Counted from the first letter of the stretch, positions 35,273 to 48,185 are shown. The stretch is 64,000 nt of DNA from Ambrosia x helenae (GCA_030844895.1 CM061228.1:134149068-134213067), one strand, 5' to 3'. Notes: a model not told the origin generated them from the sequence alone. Translations and numbers: made by a program.

Positions 35273-35397
35273 TCCGATATTTTATTTTGGATGGTAACTG
35301 ATAAACTGAATGTTTGAAATTCTAATAATGACTAGATTTGAGTATCCCTATAAATTGGTTTTAGGAAGTAAGTGTATAATAACAGCACACTCACTAA

Positions 35398-37478
35398 GAC
35401 TATATGGTGTGCCCCCCCATTCCCCCAACTGCCACATCAGCGCCATGTCATTTCCCCCATTTTCTCTCCAAACTTTGGAAATGGTTTCCCCCAACTCCCC
35501 CATTCCCCTTCCTTTTTTTATTCTTTTTCCTTTTTATTTAATTATATAATTTATATTTCATAATTATTTTTTTATTAAAATAAAATTAAAAAAAAAAACG
35601 TAAATAATAAAAAAAAACGTAAAAAAAAAACGTAACTAATAAAAAAAACCGAAATTTCATAAAATTAAAAAACATACAAACTAAAGTCACAAAATAATAA
35701 AAATTACAAACTAAAGTTCATTAAAAAAAACTAGAAAAAAACTACTCGTCATTGTCGTCGACACGAAAATTATTCCAAATGTGATCAACGAGATCCAAAA
35801 CAAGGTTTCCATTCATAGTGGCATCGTGTAACGCCCACGTGTTTGATTCTTGTTGTCCCTCGTCAACTGGCTCGAGCACTTCTTCAATCTCATTCGGATC
35901 GTAAACGCATATCGCACGACCTTCGTCTTCAATTATCATGTTATGAAGTATCAAACACGCGTACATAATGTATCTCAATCTTTGTGGATGGAATGCACGT
36001 GCTGGTCGTTCTATTATATGCCACTTCGCCTTGATCACACCATATAATCGTTCGACGTCTTTCCTTGCTGCTTCTTGACACTTCGCAAACTTTTTCCTTT
36101 TGTCATCTGAAGAATTCAATATTGTCTTCACAATAGACGCCCAGCTTGGGTATATGCCGTCACATAAATAATACCCATGCTTATATTTTACGCCATTGAG
36201 CCAAAAAGAATCATCAGGGCCGGTGCCTCTAATCATGGGGTCAAAAATATGAGATCTTGCGAGAACATTTAAGTCGTTACACGAACCTGCAACGCCAAAA
36301 AAAGCATGCCAAATCCAAAGATCTTGTGAGCAAGCGGTTTCAAGAATAAGTGATGGTTCTCCTACGTCACCCCGAGTAAATTGACCTTTCCATGCGGTGG
36401 GGCAATTACGCCATGGCCAATGCGTACAATCAAGACTTCCTAGCATGCCAGGAAAGCCGTGTTTCTCTGCATGGTGCGCGTAGAGCTTTTCGATGTCGCT
36501 TTTTCTTGGCGTACGCATATAAACCTTGCTATATAACTTCACAACATCTTCGCAAAACTGGTACAAACATTCCCGACTCATTCTATCAGACATCCTTAAA
36601 TACTCATCCCATGAATCACTCGCAGTGCCGTATGCTAATTGACGAATTGCAGACGTGCATTTCTGTAGGGTCGTAAAACCCCGTTTCCCTCTACCATCGT
36701 ATCGTAGTGTAAAAAATTCATCATAATTAGCTAAATCATCGGCAATTCGTTCGAACAATCTTCTACTCATTCGGAAACGACGTTTAAACTGTTCGTCCGT
36801 GTAAACACAGTTTTCGTCAAAATAATCGGCCACCAAACGTTCGTGTGCACCTTTAAAAAAAATAAAACATATTAACAAAAATATAAAACATATCAACAAA
36901 AAAAAATAAAACATTTTAACAAAAAAAATAAAACATTTTAACAAAAAAAAATAAAAACATACCCTCACGATCTCTATCAAGCGCCGCGCTCCGTGTCAAT
37001 GGTACCGAAGACGCTTCACTATCGCTTTCGTCTTCCAACTCGGCTATAATTTTTGCCGTTTCCATCATTGCGCCAACGTAAAAGTTTATCACATTTTGTT
37101 CCTCCTCCTCCGACGAACTCATGGTAACAAATTGAATTTTTATAAATTTTGTGGAGATGGAAAATTATAGTTGTGGGTATGGTTGTGTTGATGGAAGGTT
37201 TTATTTTTTTGTTAAATTGTGTTTAGATTGAAGGTTTATATATATAGGTAAAAGGTTTAATTTTTTTTTTTTTAATTTCAAACGGCTATATGCCATGGAC
37301 CCCACAACCCAACGTTCAAAAAATATCAACCAATCAGGTCCCTCGGTTCAAACGGGCAAATTCCCCCGTTTACCCCGAAAAAATTACGGGGGGGGGGGGG
37401 GGGGGGGCGGTGTTCCCGATCGGGGCTCCTGCCACCTCACCTCCCCGATTTCATTCCCTGATGGCACACCAAATAGTC
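35398..37478 (-). mobile_element. PIF/Harbinger transposon, 2081 bp
   Basis: Ends GACTATATGGTGTG (left) and, in reverse complement, GACTATTTGGTGTG (right), flanked by the 3-bp duplication TAA (35395-35397 and 37479-37481). C/G-rich subterminal zones surround a two-exon transposase gene. The second Harbinger gene, the MYB-like ORF1, is absent. A G-run of about 20 lies at 37388-37407. Confidence 0.92.
35742..37122 (-). CDS. PIF/Harbinger transposase (DDE nuclease), 2 exons, intact frame
   Basis: Exon 1 37122-36963, exon 2 36850-35742; donor GAGG|GTATGT, acceptor TTTAAAG|GT; 422 aa. An acidic N-terminus (MSSSEEEEQNVINFY) is followed by a helix-turn-helix-like region (FKRRFRMSRRLFERIADDL). The DDE_Tnp4/Plant_tran catalytic domain comes next: first Asp in GSLDCTHWPW, second in GSCNDLNVL, Glu in DVERLYGVIKAKW. 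These are the expected triad residues, and no stop or frameshift is seen. The nuclease should cut at the inverted ends and TAA/TTA targets, but Harbinger systems also need the MYB-like ORF1 protein for nuclear import and DNA binding. That partner must act in trans. Confidence 0.93.
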
Positions 37479-37545
37479 TAAGAAACAGTTCATTTATTAA
37501 ACCACAGCGCGTAATAAACTATACATCTTTATCTTTATATATATA

Positions 37546-38132
37546 CTAGTTGGTAACCGCGCGTTGCGGCGGGTCTAAAAACTACATCAAATTGTATCAA
37601 TTCATTAAGACGTAAAATTCATCGAAAACTTTTATTTAAATGATATATTAAATAACGAATACTTGTAACAACATAAGATAATTATTCTTATCTCAACTAA
37701 AGTATAATAATATCCGTACGAATTATTGAAATAAATTGATTTTAGGTGGATTCTAATAATAATCCATTCAACAACTCGTAAGGTTAGTTCCATAATACAT
37801 TTATTCTCAAGACTACACTACCTCACACGTAACACTTTGGTCACGCCTACCACTTAACGATATATACTATTAAATGATACAAACAACTTTGCCAAATAAC
37901 TTTACGTTTTGTTTCATACGTGACATACACACATGAATTCACCAAAGTTGCTCCATGTAATAAATAATAAGTAGGAGAGGGGATGTACAAGAGGATTTTG
38001 CATAGAAGGGTATTATTGGGAAAAATTTCATGACATTTTGGGTGTGAAGCACTAAACTTTTCATATGCCATCTTAAAAAACATAGGAAATTACTAATGTA
38101 GTCATCTCTCCTCCTTAATAAGGTAACATAGA
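37546..38132 (-). mobile_element. Non-autonomous Helitron, family H2, 587 bp
   Basis: Minus strand: starts A|TCTATGTTACCTTATTAAGG at 38132 and ends CCGCCGCAACGCGCGG hairpin, TTACCAACTAG|T at 37546. Shares its 5' start and the phrase TTTTAAGATGGCATAT with the Helitron at 40875. Confidence 0.85.
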
Positions 38133-38806
38133 TATTGAAAAGCTAGATATCCTACGTGTCATAATATTATGCAATCTCTCATTTGAGATGTGATGTGCCA
38201 CATAGGATGTGATGTGGCAATTTTAGACCAATTAAAAAAAACAAATAATAATATAAAATCTAATCTATTAGTGAGTTATTTTAGGAAAAAAGAATTTAAA
38301 AACAAATTTAAATTTTTCTCTTTCTTCCATAATTTTTAAGCGTTAATATCTTTTTATACGAGATTTTTTAAAGAAAAAAATTACACCAAATTAACGAGCG
38401 TTTTATTATCTTTCAACGAGTACCATAGTGCTATATAAAAAACGGAGAAAAAAACGACTATTTTTGTGTGGTTTCGTTTATATAGGGAAAAAAAACACAA
38501 AGTATTCAGGTTATTCATTAATCATGTTTTTTCTTTTAAACCAGGTTCTTATCTACGATATTGAAATTCAGCCAATCGTCATGCTATCATTGGAATTTTA
38601 TCTTATAAAGATGGATATGTATACTTCATCAAGAGAAGCAAAGAGAAAGAATCGTGCAACACTGCAACACATGGTGTCACCTTATAGCAAGGTTATTTTT
38701 TTATTTATTTAAGTACAAGAGTAATAATTATTACTATTAGTATTAGTATTAGTATTATTAGAATAGTTATATTTTTCAGCCCCGGACGCTCCGGGATAAA
38801 AACTAG
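38133..38806 (+). mobile_element. Helitron, family H1, copy 3
   Basis: Ends with the clear hairpin CCCCGGACGCTCCGGG, ATAAAAACTAG|T at 38806. The body matches H1 copies (ACGAGTACCATAGT, AACACTGCAACACATGGTGT). The 5' end is not a clean TC; the element is joined head to head with the minus-strand Helitron ending at 38132. Confidence 0.75.
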
Positions 38807-38821
38807 TACTTAAATATAGAC

Positions 38822-39225
38822 AAAAGATCAAATACAAACAAAATTATCGTGCGACATACGAATTGAAGGAAACAAAAAAAGTGGCGGTGGCATTTTCGTA
38901 AATAATGACCACCACTCTTTGTTTTGTATAATTACTCTAGTGTATATAATTACTCTAGAGTAAAAAAGTGGCGGTGACATTTTCGTAAATAATGACCACC
39001 ACTCTTGTTGTATAATTACTCTAGTTATATAACTACGCTATATAATTACTTTAGAGTAATTTTATAATTACTCTAGTTATATAATTACGCTAGTTATATA
39101 ACTAGAGTAATTATATAATTACTCTAGTTATATAAAGTTTTCAATATTTACAGAAAATGCCACCGCGTGTTTTTTACTTCAGTTCGTACTGTTCGTACGA
39201 TAAAGCTATTTGTACGTGAACTTCC
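38822..39225. mobile_element. Inverted-repeat MITE with internal ATAATTACTCTAGTTAT palindromes
   Basis: Arms of about 70 bp contain TTATCGTRCGA and CGGTGGCATTTTC in opposite orientation at the two ends. The centre (38930-39140) is an array of TATAATTACTCTAGTTATAT words and their complements. Confidence 0.75.
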
Positions 39226-39279
39226 TTAAATATAATTGTATTAAACCATGTAATTTAAACAATAATGTGATTTTTAAAA

Positions 39280-39990
39280 AAGAAGGGAGGGACCCCAACC
39301 AACTTGGGCCTTACTATGTATTTTGTTAACATCAATTTATCCATCAGTAATAACTATAAACACATCACGGAAAGGGAAACCGCGTCTACTAGCCCCTCCT
39401 GGGCTCCGTCACAGTGTGTACTCCTTGTGTTCTTTCATATTCTTGTGATTTTGATGGGGGTGGGAGCCGTTTGGAAGTTGAAGACGGGTCGTTTGGGCTT
39501 TTACACAACCCTCTTGTGTGGGAAAGAATCGCATTTAATATTAGTAACGATAATGATTTTACAGAATCCTGGAAAGTCACTTTCCGAGGCCAGTTGGGGA
39601 ATGCTGTGGGGTTATAACAAGTAGAAAGGTGTTGGGAACAACCAACAAAAAATCAAGCCTTAATTTGTCTAATGATCCACCAGATGATACATTGATACAA
39701 CTTTGTGTTCATCAATTCGCTAATATGACATCTTCAGAAGACTAAGTTGCCAATATCACCAGAAATGATTATGCAGTGTTGAATTTAATGAAAATTCAAG
39801 TTAGCATTGAACCCAACTAGACCATAGTCCAAGTTGATAAACATATTGTCAAACATCATTGCATAGTTTCTAATAAATGTGCCAAACTGTTGGCTATAAC
39901 TAGCTTATTCATTAAACTATTAAAGGTGACAACCGGATAAAGAAAATACTGAAACTGAAATGAAATAAAGAAAATATTAAGAAAAGTATA
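39280..39990 (+). repeat. Dispersed copy C of the segmental repeat
   Basis: Shares CCAACTTGGGCCTTACTATG, AAGTAGAAAGGTGTTGGGAA, GATCCACCAGATGATACA and ATGTGCCAAACTGTTGGCTA with copies A and B. Confidence 0.7.
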
Positions 39991-40874
39991 AATATAAATT
40001 TCATATTTACAATGATAATTCTTTTGTCCATAAATTTTCGGCAATCAGTGGTATCGCGTAAATATACATTTTTCTGCTACGAAACTATATATTGAATAAT
40101 TGAAATGGTGTATTAAAATTTCAACGAACGCGTCTCTTTACTAGAAACAGCAAACATAATGCAAGAACATGATCAAAGAGAAATGTAATTTAATGTATAT
40201 ATATTCCATTTTCACATGTGAAATGGTTAGATGTTACAAAATCTAACAATTATGTCTTCACTCTCTACTACTAGTGCTGGCCATAAAGTTCTATTTGATA
40301 GCGGTCATTAGGAATCTTAGTGTCAAATTAGCAAACAGAAGCCCAACATATAGATTTTGTGGCAAATGATTTGACATCCAAAAGTTTTAACTACATAGAA
40401 CATGTGGAATGCTAGTATGCACCACAAAAAGAATCAAAAATTATCAAACTTCCTTACTCAGACCCTGTAAATTCTTCTTCAGTGTTTCTAAAGGTTTTCT
40501 TTGTCAACGAGCTACCGGCCCCATTGTTCTAAAGTTTATCTAATGTCTACTTTTATGAGAGGCTTGAACACGCACTACTTTATTGACGACAACTACCTGG
40601 TGCTACTAGGCCAACGGGCCATATGCTTTTTCACTAGGCTAGGTGATTGGCTAAAAGTAAGCTTGACAAAACAAACGAATAATGGATCTATCTAGTGGGT
40701 TCATGTTATAGGGGAAATCTGAGCTTTTGTTTATTTTCAATCATACATTGCAACCCTCATTCTCATACAACATGCCCAAATTACGTGGAAAGTAAACTCC
40801 CATATTGGTTCACTACTCATCCCGTGTATCATAAATTTTTGAGTGGTTGTGAGAGGAAAATGTATTTTTATTTA
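39991..40874. other. Intergenic, no feature identified
   Basis: AT-rich; the short ORFs at 40501-40892 have no recognisable domain and no splice context. Confidence 0.4.
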
Positions 40875-42006
40875 TCTCTATTACCTTATTAAGGAGGAAG
40901 CATGTCCTTAAGGTTAAATTCACTTAAATTTTAAGATGGCATATCAAAAGCCTCTTTACAAATTTTTATTTTTTTGTCATTTTCTTCCTTTTTTGCCCCT
41001 TGTGTACAACATCTCATGCTTATTGTATATGTGTGTAATACACACATCATATCACCTCCAACATGTAACCCCCTCCATTATTACACATCAAAATTAATCA
41101 ATAACCCCTATTTACTTTGTTTTAAATATAAGTTAATCAATAACCCCCATGTTCTTTTGTATCTTTCCGTAGCCCCATATGTGCATTTATGCTCCAAGAA
41201 TAGTAATAGAGATTCTAGAGACCATGGGTGACGACATGACTTCCTAGCAAATGATGGGTATGAAAAGCTATGGTGGTTTGCAGGTAAATGTTATTTTAGT
41301 TTACTGTTGATGATCAAATAAAAATTACTTGTTGTTTTGCTATCGAATGAATTTCACACTATAGTTTTGTCTTGTTTCTTGTCCGTTTTGTGTGTTTATG
41401 AAATGGACTTGCCATTTCTCTTATGCTATTTAATCTATCTTTTCATCTTTTTCTACATATGTATAAAGAAAAAAGTTTTTATACTATGTCTTGGTTTTTA
41501 AGACAAATTTTAGAAGTGTTGTATATTTTTTCTTTGGCTTCTCTCTTTTCCACACTTCAACTGGAGTTTTTTCTCCTTTTGTTTATTAATTCTTAGTCCA
41601 AGATATAATTACATTACTTTTAAAATTGTTTTTAAAACTGCATACTTTCAAAAATAAATCATTTTAAGATTGGCTTTTTTGCTGCACTGCTTCTGGTATG
41701 AGTCACACTTTATATTTAATTATGTATTATGATAATGGGTTCTTCTTAAATATTTCAACTCACATTTCCAAGTAAAGAAAAAATTTTGGTTATTTATCGA
41801 AAACCAGTTGGATCGATGTTTGTAACCGATTAACAAATTGGAACAAATGAATAATTGAAACCCATTAGTATTTGAAATATCTTAATCGAAGGTTTTAGTT
41901 TTGATTATGGCTCGAAACCAAAGTGAACCGAACAACAACCTGTACACACTTTAAAATCACTAATTGGAGTGTTGTGGTCTCCGCCGCACGCGCGAGCACC
42001 CACTAG
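40875..42006 (+). mobile_element. Non-autonomous Helitron, family H2, 1132 bp
   Basis: Starts A|TCTCTATTACCTTATTAAGG at 40875 and ends CCGCCGCACGCGCGAGCACC then CACTAG|T at 42006. Same 5' terminus as 37546-38132 but a largely different interior. No coding capacity. Confidence 0.85.
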
Positions 42007-42032
42007 TATATACCAAGAGTCGGATGTTGAGG

Positions 42033-42536
42033 GTTTTTATAAGGGGTAACTTTGATAAATAGTAACCTAGTTTTAGGAGTGTTCCAATCAAGTCACTCAT
42101 AAAAAAAAATTGTTCAAATTAGGTAACTAAAGTTATTTTAATGTTCTAATCATAGATATTTTACCCATTAGAAGGTCATTAATTTTTATGAAACATTTTT
42201 TTCGCAATTTCTATAATTAAAAAAATATAAAAAATTAAAAATATAAACACTTTTAAAATTTTTGCATTTTTTTAAATATTCACAATTTTTACAAAAACAT
42301 TTTTTTTCCAATTAGATAAGTCAACTTTACTTTGATGTTTTAATCAGGTCAATGAGTTTACTTTAATGTTCCAATTATAGATATTATACATGCAATTCAG
42401 GTAAAACTATATAGGATTAAAACATAAAATAAACTTTAATGACTTAATTAGCACAAATATTTTTATGAGTGATCTAATTAGAACACTAGTAAAACTTGAT
42501 TACTATTCTATAAAAATATTTCCTTTTTATAAAGTG
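42033..42536. mobile_element. Foldback MITE, about 500 bp
   Basis: Left arm (GATAAATAGTAACCTAGTTT, then CAATCAAGTCACTCATAAAA) is mirrored at the right (TTTTTATGAGTGATCTAATT, AACTTGATTACTATTCTATA). AT-rich centre, no ORF. Confidence 0.75.
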
Positions 42537-43127
42537 AGCAAATTTTAGAGATAAATGTGTATTTTAGTTAAAATTGATGTTTAAAAAGTATCATATTCGG
42601 TTCTAGCAGACTATAGAAAAATGTATTAAAACACAAACAAGTTTTCATCGCGGCCGGTAGCTGGTAGTGATAGTGACTCAACGAGTGGTGTTTTTCTATT
42701 TAGAGTCGGGCTAAGTTAACAAATTTCATAAGATAACTCATTGTATGCTCGTCACTTCGTTATTTTTCTCATAAACTTCTCATAGCTATAAACTTCTTAA
42801 CAAAAACACTCACTCATTGTCGCCTCATTCAGTTGTAAACACACACATCACATACATTCACCTTTAATGATTGTCACATTGTCACCCAATATCATACAGA
42901 ACTCATTATATTAAAGTAATCATATAAAAATCATAGAAGACCTAAAGCGAAAATGAAACATAAATAGAAATTCAAGAAGAACCTGAGAACAACAATAAAA
43001 CAACAAACGAAATACATAAAGTATAAAAAGTACTGTTAAAATAGACTTGTTAATAACATGTTCTATTTGTGTGTGGCGAGTTGATTTTTGATTTTTTGAT
43101 CTTGACCTTTGATTATGTTATGCTCGT
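42537..43127. other. Intergenic, no feature seen
   Basis: AT-rich, no ORF, no inverted repeats recognised. Confidence 0.4.
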
Positions 43128-44029
43128 GGCTGTTTGGTAGTTTTTTAATGAGACTCTGAACTATTCGGCTCTAAAGTCTGAACCATTCGGCTCTGAATAG
43201 TTCAGCATTCGGACTGTTTGTTTCAACAACAAAAAAAAAGACTCTGTATGGAATGGTTAAGAGTTGAACCATTCAGACTTGGTGCGTAGCTGAATCATTC
43301 AACACTTAATCATTTAGAGTCTCTTAGGGCATCATGGGTGTTTCCTAGTGTTTTTTATTTCTTTTACTGATTTTAACCAATCCTGCTTTGCCACATCACT
43401 TTACTGATTTACTTCACTGAAACATGTTTTTGTAGGCAGCACTCCACTGATTCTTTTATTTATTTTCATTTAAATACCCAAACTTTTTTTTTTTACATTT
43501 TTTACACGGTTTTAACATTTAATTATACTATTTCAACCGTTCCACCAAACGGTCAGCCAAATTTAATTGTTTATCTTGGAAACCGTCGAGTAAATTGAAT
43601 TAACTCACCTAAACGGTTAGCGAAATTAATTCTAACAGTGTCACCGTCGTTGTATATAAAGTGATCAAACCGTGGGGTTAAAAGCCACAATTTACCACGG
43701 TTTAAAAACCAAACACACAAAAAATAAACATACGGTTAATACAAAAACCTTAAAAAATAAACGGTAAACATATAAAACAAACGGTAAAAATAAAAACACT
43801 AAAACACACGGGGGTAAACTGAAAATTTTGCATTTTATAAAAACCACAAAACAACGGTACCAGCACGGTAAACAGAACCAGCAAAAACGGTCCACGGGAC
43901 CACTACCAGTGTGGGTGGCGGCGGTGTTACCGTGCTGATAGTTGGTACCCGTGAACAATTCGATAGGGGCCCCGTCCCCTTAATCCTTTAGACATCTTAA
44001 TAATTCAGCATTTAATTAACCAAACAGCC
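43128..44029. mobile_element. MITE with a Harbinger-like element inside
   Basis: Outer ends GGCTGTTTGGTAG and, in reverse complement, GGCTGTTTGGTTAATTAAAT. From about 43327 (TTA|GGGCATCATGGGTG) to about 43980 lies a different sequence. Its words (CCACATCACTTTACTG, CCACCAAACGGTCA) recur in inverted orientation at 62490-62775, where an ORF1-like fragment exists. Nesting inferred; outer target duplication not found. Confidence 0.5.
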
Positions 44030-44247
44030 AATCATTTAATTAATTTGTTGATATTGGCATTGATTCTTAAAATATTTTTTTTGTAGAAAAGTCTATTTCA
44101 CCTTTTAGTGTATATTGACTTATATCTTTCTATTTTACATTATTGAGTAGCATTATGTACACATATATACAATTCTAGCGTGACTCGATACGGTAGTCAC
44201 TGTTCAAGTGGTTAGTATTGTTGGTGGTTGATGGATTGGTTTGTTTT

Positions 44248-44495
44248 TTTTTTTTAACGTCCAACGAAAGTCCGGCCAGCTAGGTAAACCTAATGGGAAA
44301 AGGCCACCCACGCCCGTGAACGCAGACGGCGCTGGTGACCCGGGCCGCCACCATTTCAGATGACACCCACCACCCGAATGCCCACTGTGGTAAAACCTCT
44401 GACTCAACCTAGAATAAATTTGCTCTAGGTGAGACTCCAACCCACAACCTCCACATTAAAAGATCATGGGGTTATCACTCCACCAAAGGGTGAAC
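44248..44495 (-). mobile_element. SINE-like element
   Basis: Minus strand: A-box-like TGGTGGAGTGATAACCCC, B-box-like GGGTTGGAGTCTCA, GC-rich body, terminal A-tract (T-run 44243-44255 on plus). Same body class as 34956 (starts AACG(T/G)CCAACGAA at the tail side). Confidence 0.7.
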
Positions 44496-44559
44496 GGGGA
44501 ATAGATTGTAGATAGAAGATATGGGCGTTCATAACTAGGTTTAAAGTAGTGATCAACCA

Positions 44560-44948
44560 AACAATTCAATCTATTTCCTGATTTGAACATAATTACTGAC
44601 TTCCATATACATAATTAATGAATTACTTGAGCATTTTGTGTTTTGTTCTGTATGAGCAAAACCCCACAAAAAATAGTCGTTTTTTTCTCCGTTTTTTATA
44701 TAGCACTATGATACTCGTTGGAAAGATAATAAAACGCTCGTTAATTTGGTGTAATTTTTTTCTTTAAAAAAACTCGTATATAAAATATATTAACGTTTAA
44801 AAAGTATTGGAGAAAAATGAGAGAGAAAATTTTAATTTTGTTTTTAATTTTTTTTACTAAAATAAATTAATGTCACATGACACACTCAAGGGGAGGATGC
44901 CCTCTTTGAATGCCATGTAGGATTTATTGATTTCAATTATATAATAGA
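44560..44948 (-). mobile_element. Helitron H1 fragment, copy 4
   Basis: 5' end on minus strand A|TCTATTATATAATTGAAATC. Carries GTTTTTTATATAGCACTATG and GGTGTAATTTTTTTCTTT. The 3' hairpin terminus is missing. Confidence 0.7.
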
Positions 44949-45054
44949 TTTAACATGTTAAATGCATAGTTTTCCGATTCCCAACTTCTTTTAGGTTCCT
45001 CATTGAATCCACCCTATGTGTGTATAAAGAGAGAGAAATTATGTTATATATAAA

Positions 45055-46129
45055 CTAGCTTTTATCCCGGGAGTGTCCCGGGGTTGAAAAATATAATAAT
45101 TCTAATAATACTAATACTAATAGTAATAATTATTACTCTTGTAATTAAATAAATAAAAAATAACTTTGCTATAAGGTGACACCATGTGTTGCAGTATTGC
45201 GCGATTCTTTCTCCTAGCTTCTCTTGATGAAGTATACCTATGCATCTTTAGAAGAGTAAAATTCCAATGAAAGCATGGCGCTTGGGCCGAATTCAACATC
45301 GTAGATAAGAACCTGGTTTAAAAGAAAAAACATGACTAATGAATAACCTGAACACTTTGTGTTTTTTTTTCCTGTATGAACAAAACCCCACAAAAAATAG
45401 TCGTTTTTTTCTCCATTTTGTATATAGCACTATGTAGGGATGGGCATACGGTCCCGAAAACCGATCCCGAACCGAAAAAATACCGATCCCGTACCGAACC
45501 GAGGGTGTTCGGTATCGGTATTGGTACCCACATTTAGAGGTTTTCGGTTTTGGTATTTTTGGTATCGGTACGGGATCGGTATTGTATCGGTATTTTAAGG
45601 TAAAATACCGATACCACACCGGTACCGTACCGATACCGATACCGTACCGGTATAATCGGTATCGGTATCGGTATTGATTTTTTGTACTTTTCGGGATCGG
45701 TATTGTCGGGATCGGTATCGGTTCGGTACCGGTACCGTCCCGAGCTCATCCCTAGCACTATGGTACTCGTTGGAAAGATAATAAAACGCTCGTTAATTTG
45801 GTGTAATTTTTTTATTTAAAAAAATCTCGAATATAAAAAAATATTAACGTTTAAAAATTATGGAGAAAACATAAGAGAGAAAATTTAAATTTGTTTTTAA
45901 ATTCTTTTTTCCTAAAATAACTCAATTTAATTTTAGTAATTGAGAATTGAGAGATAGAGAGATAAATTTAAGGTTTTATATTTATCTTTTTTTTAATTAA
46001 AAAGGAAATAATTCAAAAACACTAAAATCTTTCAATTATGATTTATGATGCCACGTGGCAGTTTCATGGAGAGGTTGAAGGCACCATTGCACGCCACGTC
46101 AACAATGTTCATTCTTTTATATATATAGA
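45055..46129 (-). mobile_element. Helitron, family H1, copy 5, carrying a hAT insertion
   Basis: Minus strand: starts A|TCTATATATATAAAAGAATG at 46129 and ends with the hairpin CCCCGGGACACTCCCGGG, ATAAAAGCTAG|T at 45055. Without the 320-bp hAT (45435-45754) and one 8-bp duplication copy it is about 750 bp. Confidence 0.88.
45435..45754. mobile_element. 320-bp hAT-type element rich in GGTATCGGTA
   Basis: Ends TAGGGATGGGCATACGG and, in reverse complement, TAGGGATGAGCTCGGGACGG, with perfect 8-bp duplication GCACTATG (45427-45434 and 45755-45762). The interior is repeated GGTATCGGTACC-type words. It splits the H1 landmark TATAGCACTATGGTACTCG. Confidence 0.93.
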
Positions 46130-46451
46130 TAGATTTGTAAAACATAATTATAATTAATATAAATTCATTTTTTAATTAATAAATAATAACCGAGCTGAGC
46201 TCGGGCTTGAAAAATACCCACAAGCCGAACTCGAGCTCTCATGAGTTGAATGAGTTAGAGGTCGGGTTGTGCTCAGCTCATTTAATTGTTAATTTTATTT
46301 TGATTTAGTTCGGTTTAAGATGTCAATTTAGATTTTCATTTATATTGACAAAAAGGTCACTAATAGTTTGTTCTAAAAAACCGTTTAAACCACCTAACAA
46401 ATAGACGTTGAAAAAAGAGATCATTACAAATAACATAAACCACAAATCAGT
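46130..46451. other. Intergenic, no feature seen
   Basis: AT-rich with a short GAGCTCGAG-type stretch at 46190-46280; no ORF. Confidence 0.35.
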
Positions 46452-47148
46452 AAAATATCATTTTCATTCCTGAGGTTTGGTCATTTTTGTCAATTTCATC
46501 AAAAGGGATTTTTCTTGCATTTCTATCCTTGAGGTTTGCAAATCTTAAAAAGGTGGCAGTCAAAACAGCAACACCCCCTCCCCAATCTTGCTCTTCTCTT
46601 TCTCGGATCCGACACTACTTGAAACCCCAGCCATCGGATTAAGAAGAACAACCACCCTAACATTCTCGCCTTACCAACAGTATAAACAATCATTATATTA
46701 CAGATCGATGTTGATACACTATTTTAGGCTAGAGCCTCAAGGTTTTACGGTTGCACTTCAGGTCGTAGGAGAATTACCCCATCTTAGGTGTGGTGGTTTT
46801 ATGGCGTGGTGGCCGGAGCTAGTAGTGGTTGGTGGTGGTGCTTCGAAGGGTAAAAAGAGGGAACGGTGGTGCCGGTGGTGTTGTTGAAGTAGAGGTAGAG
46901 AGGGTAGTGGGTATTATAAATAGTTTTATTGCTTTTTATTTAAAGGTTAAAATGGAATAAATGAATTAAAAAACAAAAACAAATTTGTAAAATGTCCAAA
47001 TTGCAAGTAAGTTAATGTTAGGGTTAGCGAAGTGGATGTTAATGACAGGATTTGTCACACCTCAAGTGTTTAGTTGTAAAAAAAACCATTTTGGATGGAA
47101 CTAACGAATTTGTCCAAACTGTAAGGACGATTTTCGTAGTTTAGTCAA
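46452..47148. mobile_element. MULE-type element with a captured-like ORF
   Basis: Left end CAGTAAAATATCATTTTCAT with TTCCTGAGGTTTGGTC resembles the ends of the MULE at 20149. The right end (GACGATTTTCGTAGTTTAGT) is its diverged inverse. The inside holds a 99-codon ORF (46588-46887) with a basic Gly-rich tail, possibly a captured gene piece; no known domain. Target duplication not identified. Confidence 0.5.

Positions 47149-48184
<1,036 letters not shown>

Positions 48185-48185
<1 letters not shown>

Noticed and set aside
42655..42700. Possible Helitron hairpin (CGCGGCCGGTAGCTGGTAG)
   Set aside because: No CTAG|T terminus at the right distance and no matching TC start.
45293..45758. Arg-Tyr-rich ORFs (45293-45758)
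   Set aside because: They are translations of GGTATCGGTACC-type repeats inside a hAT element.
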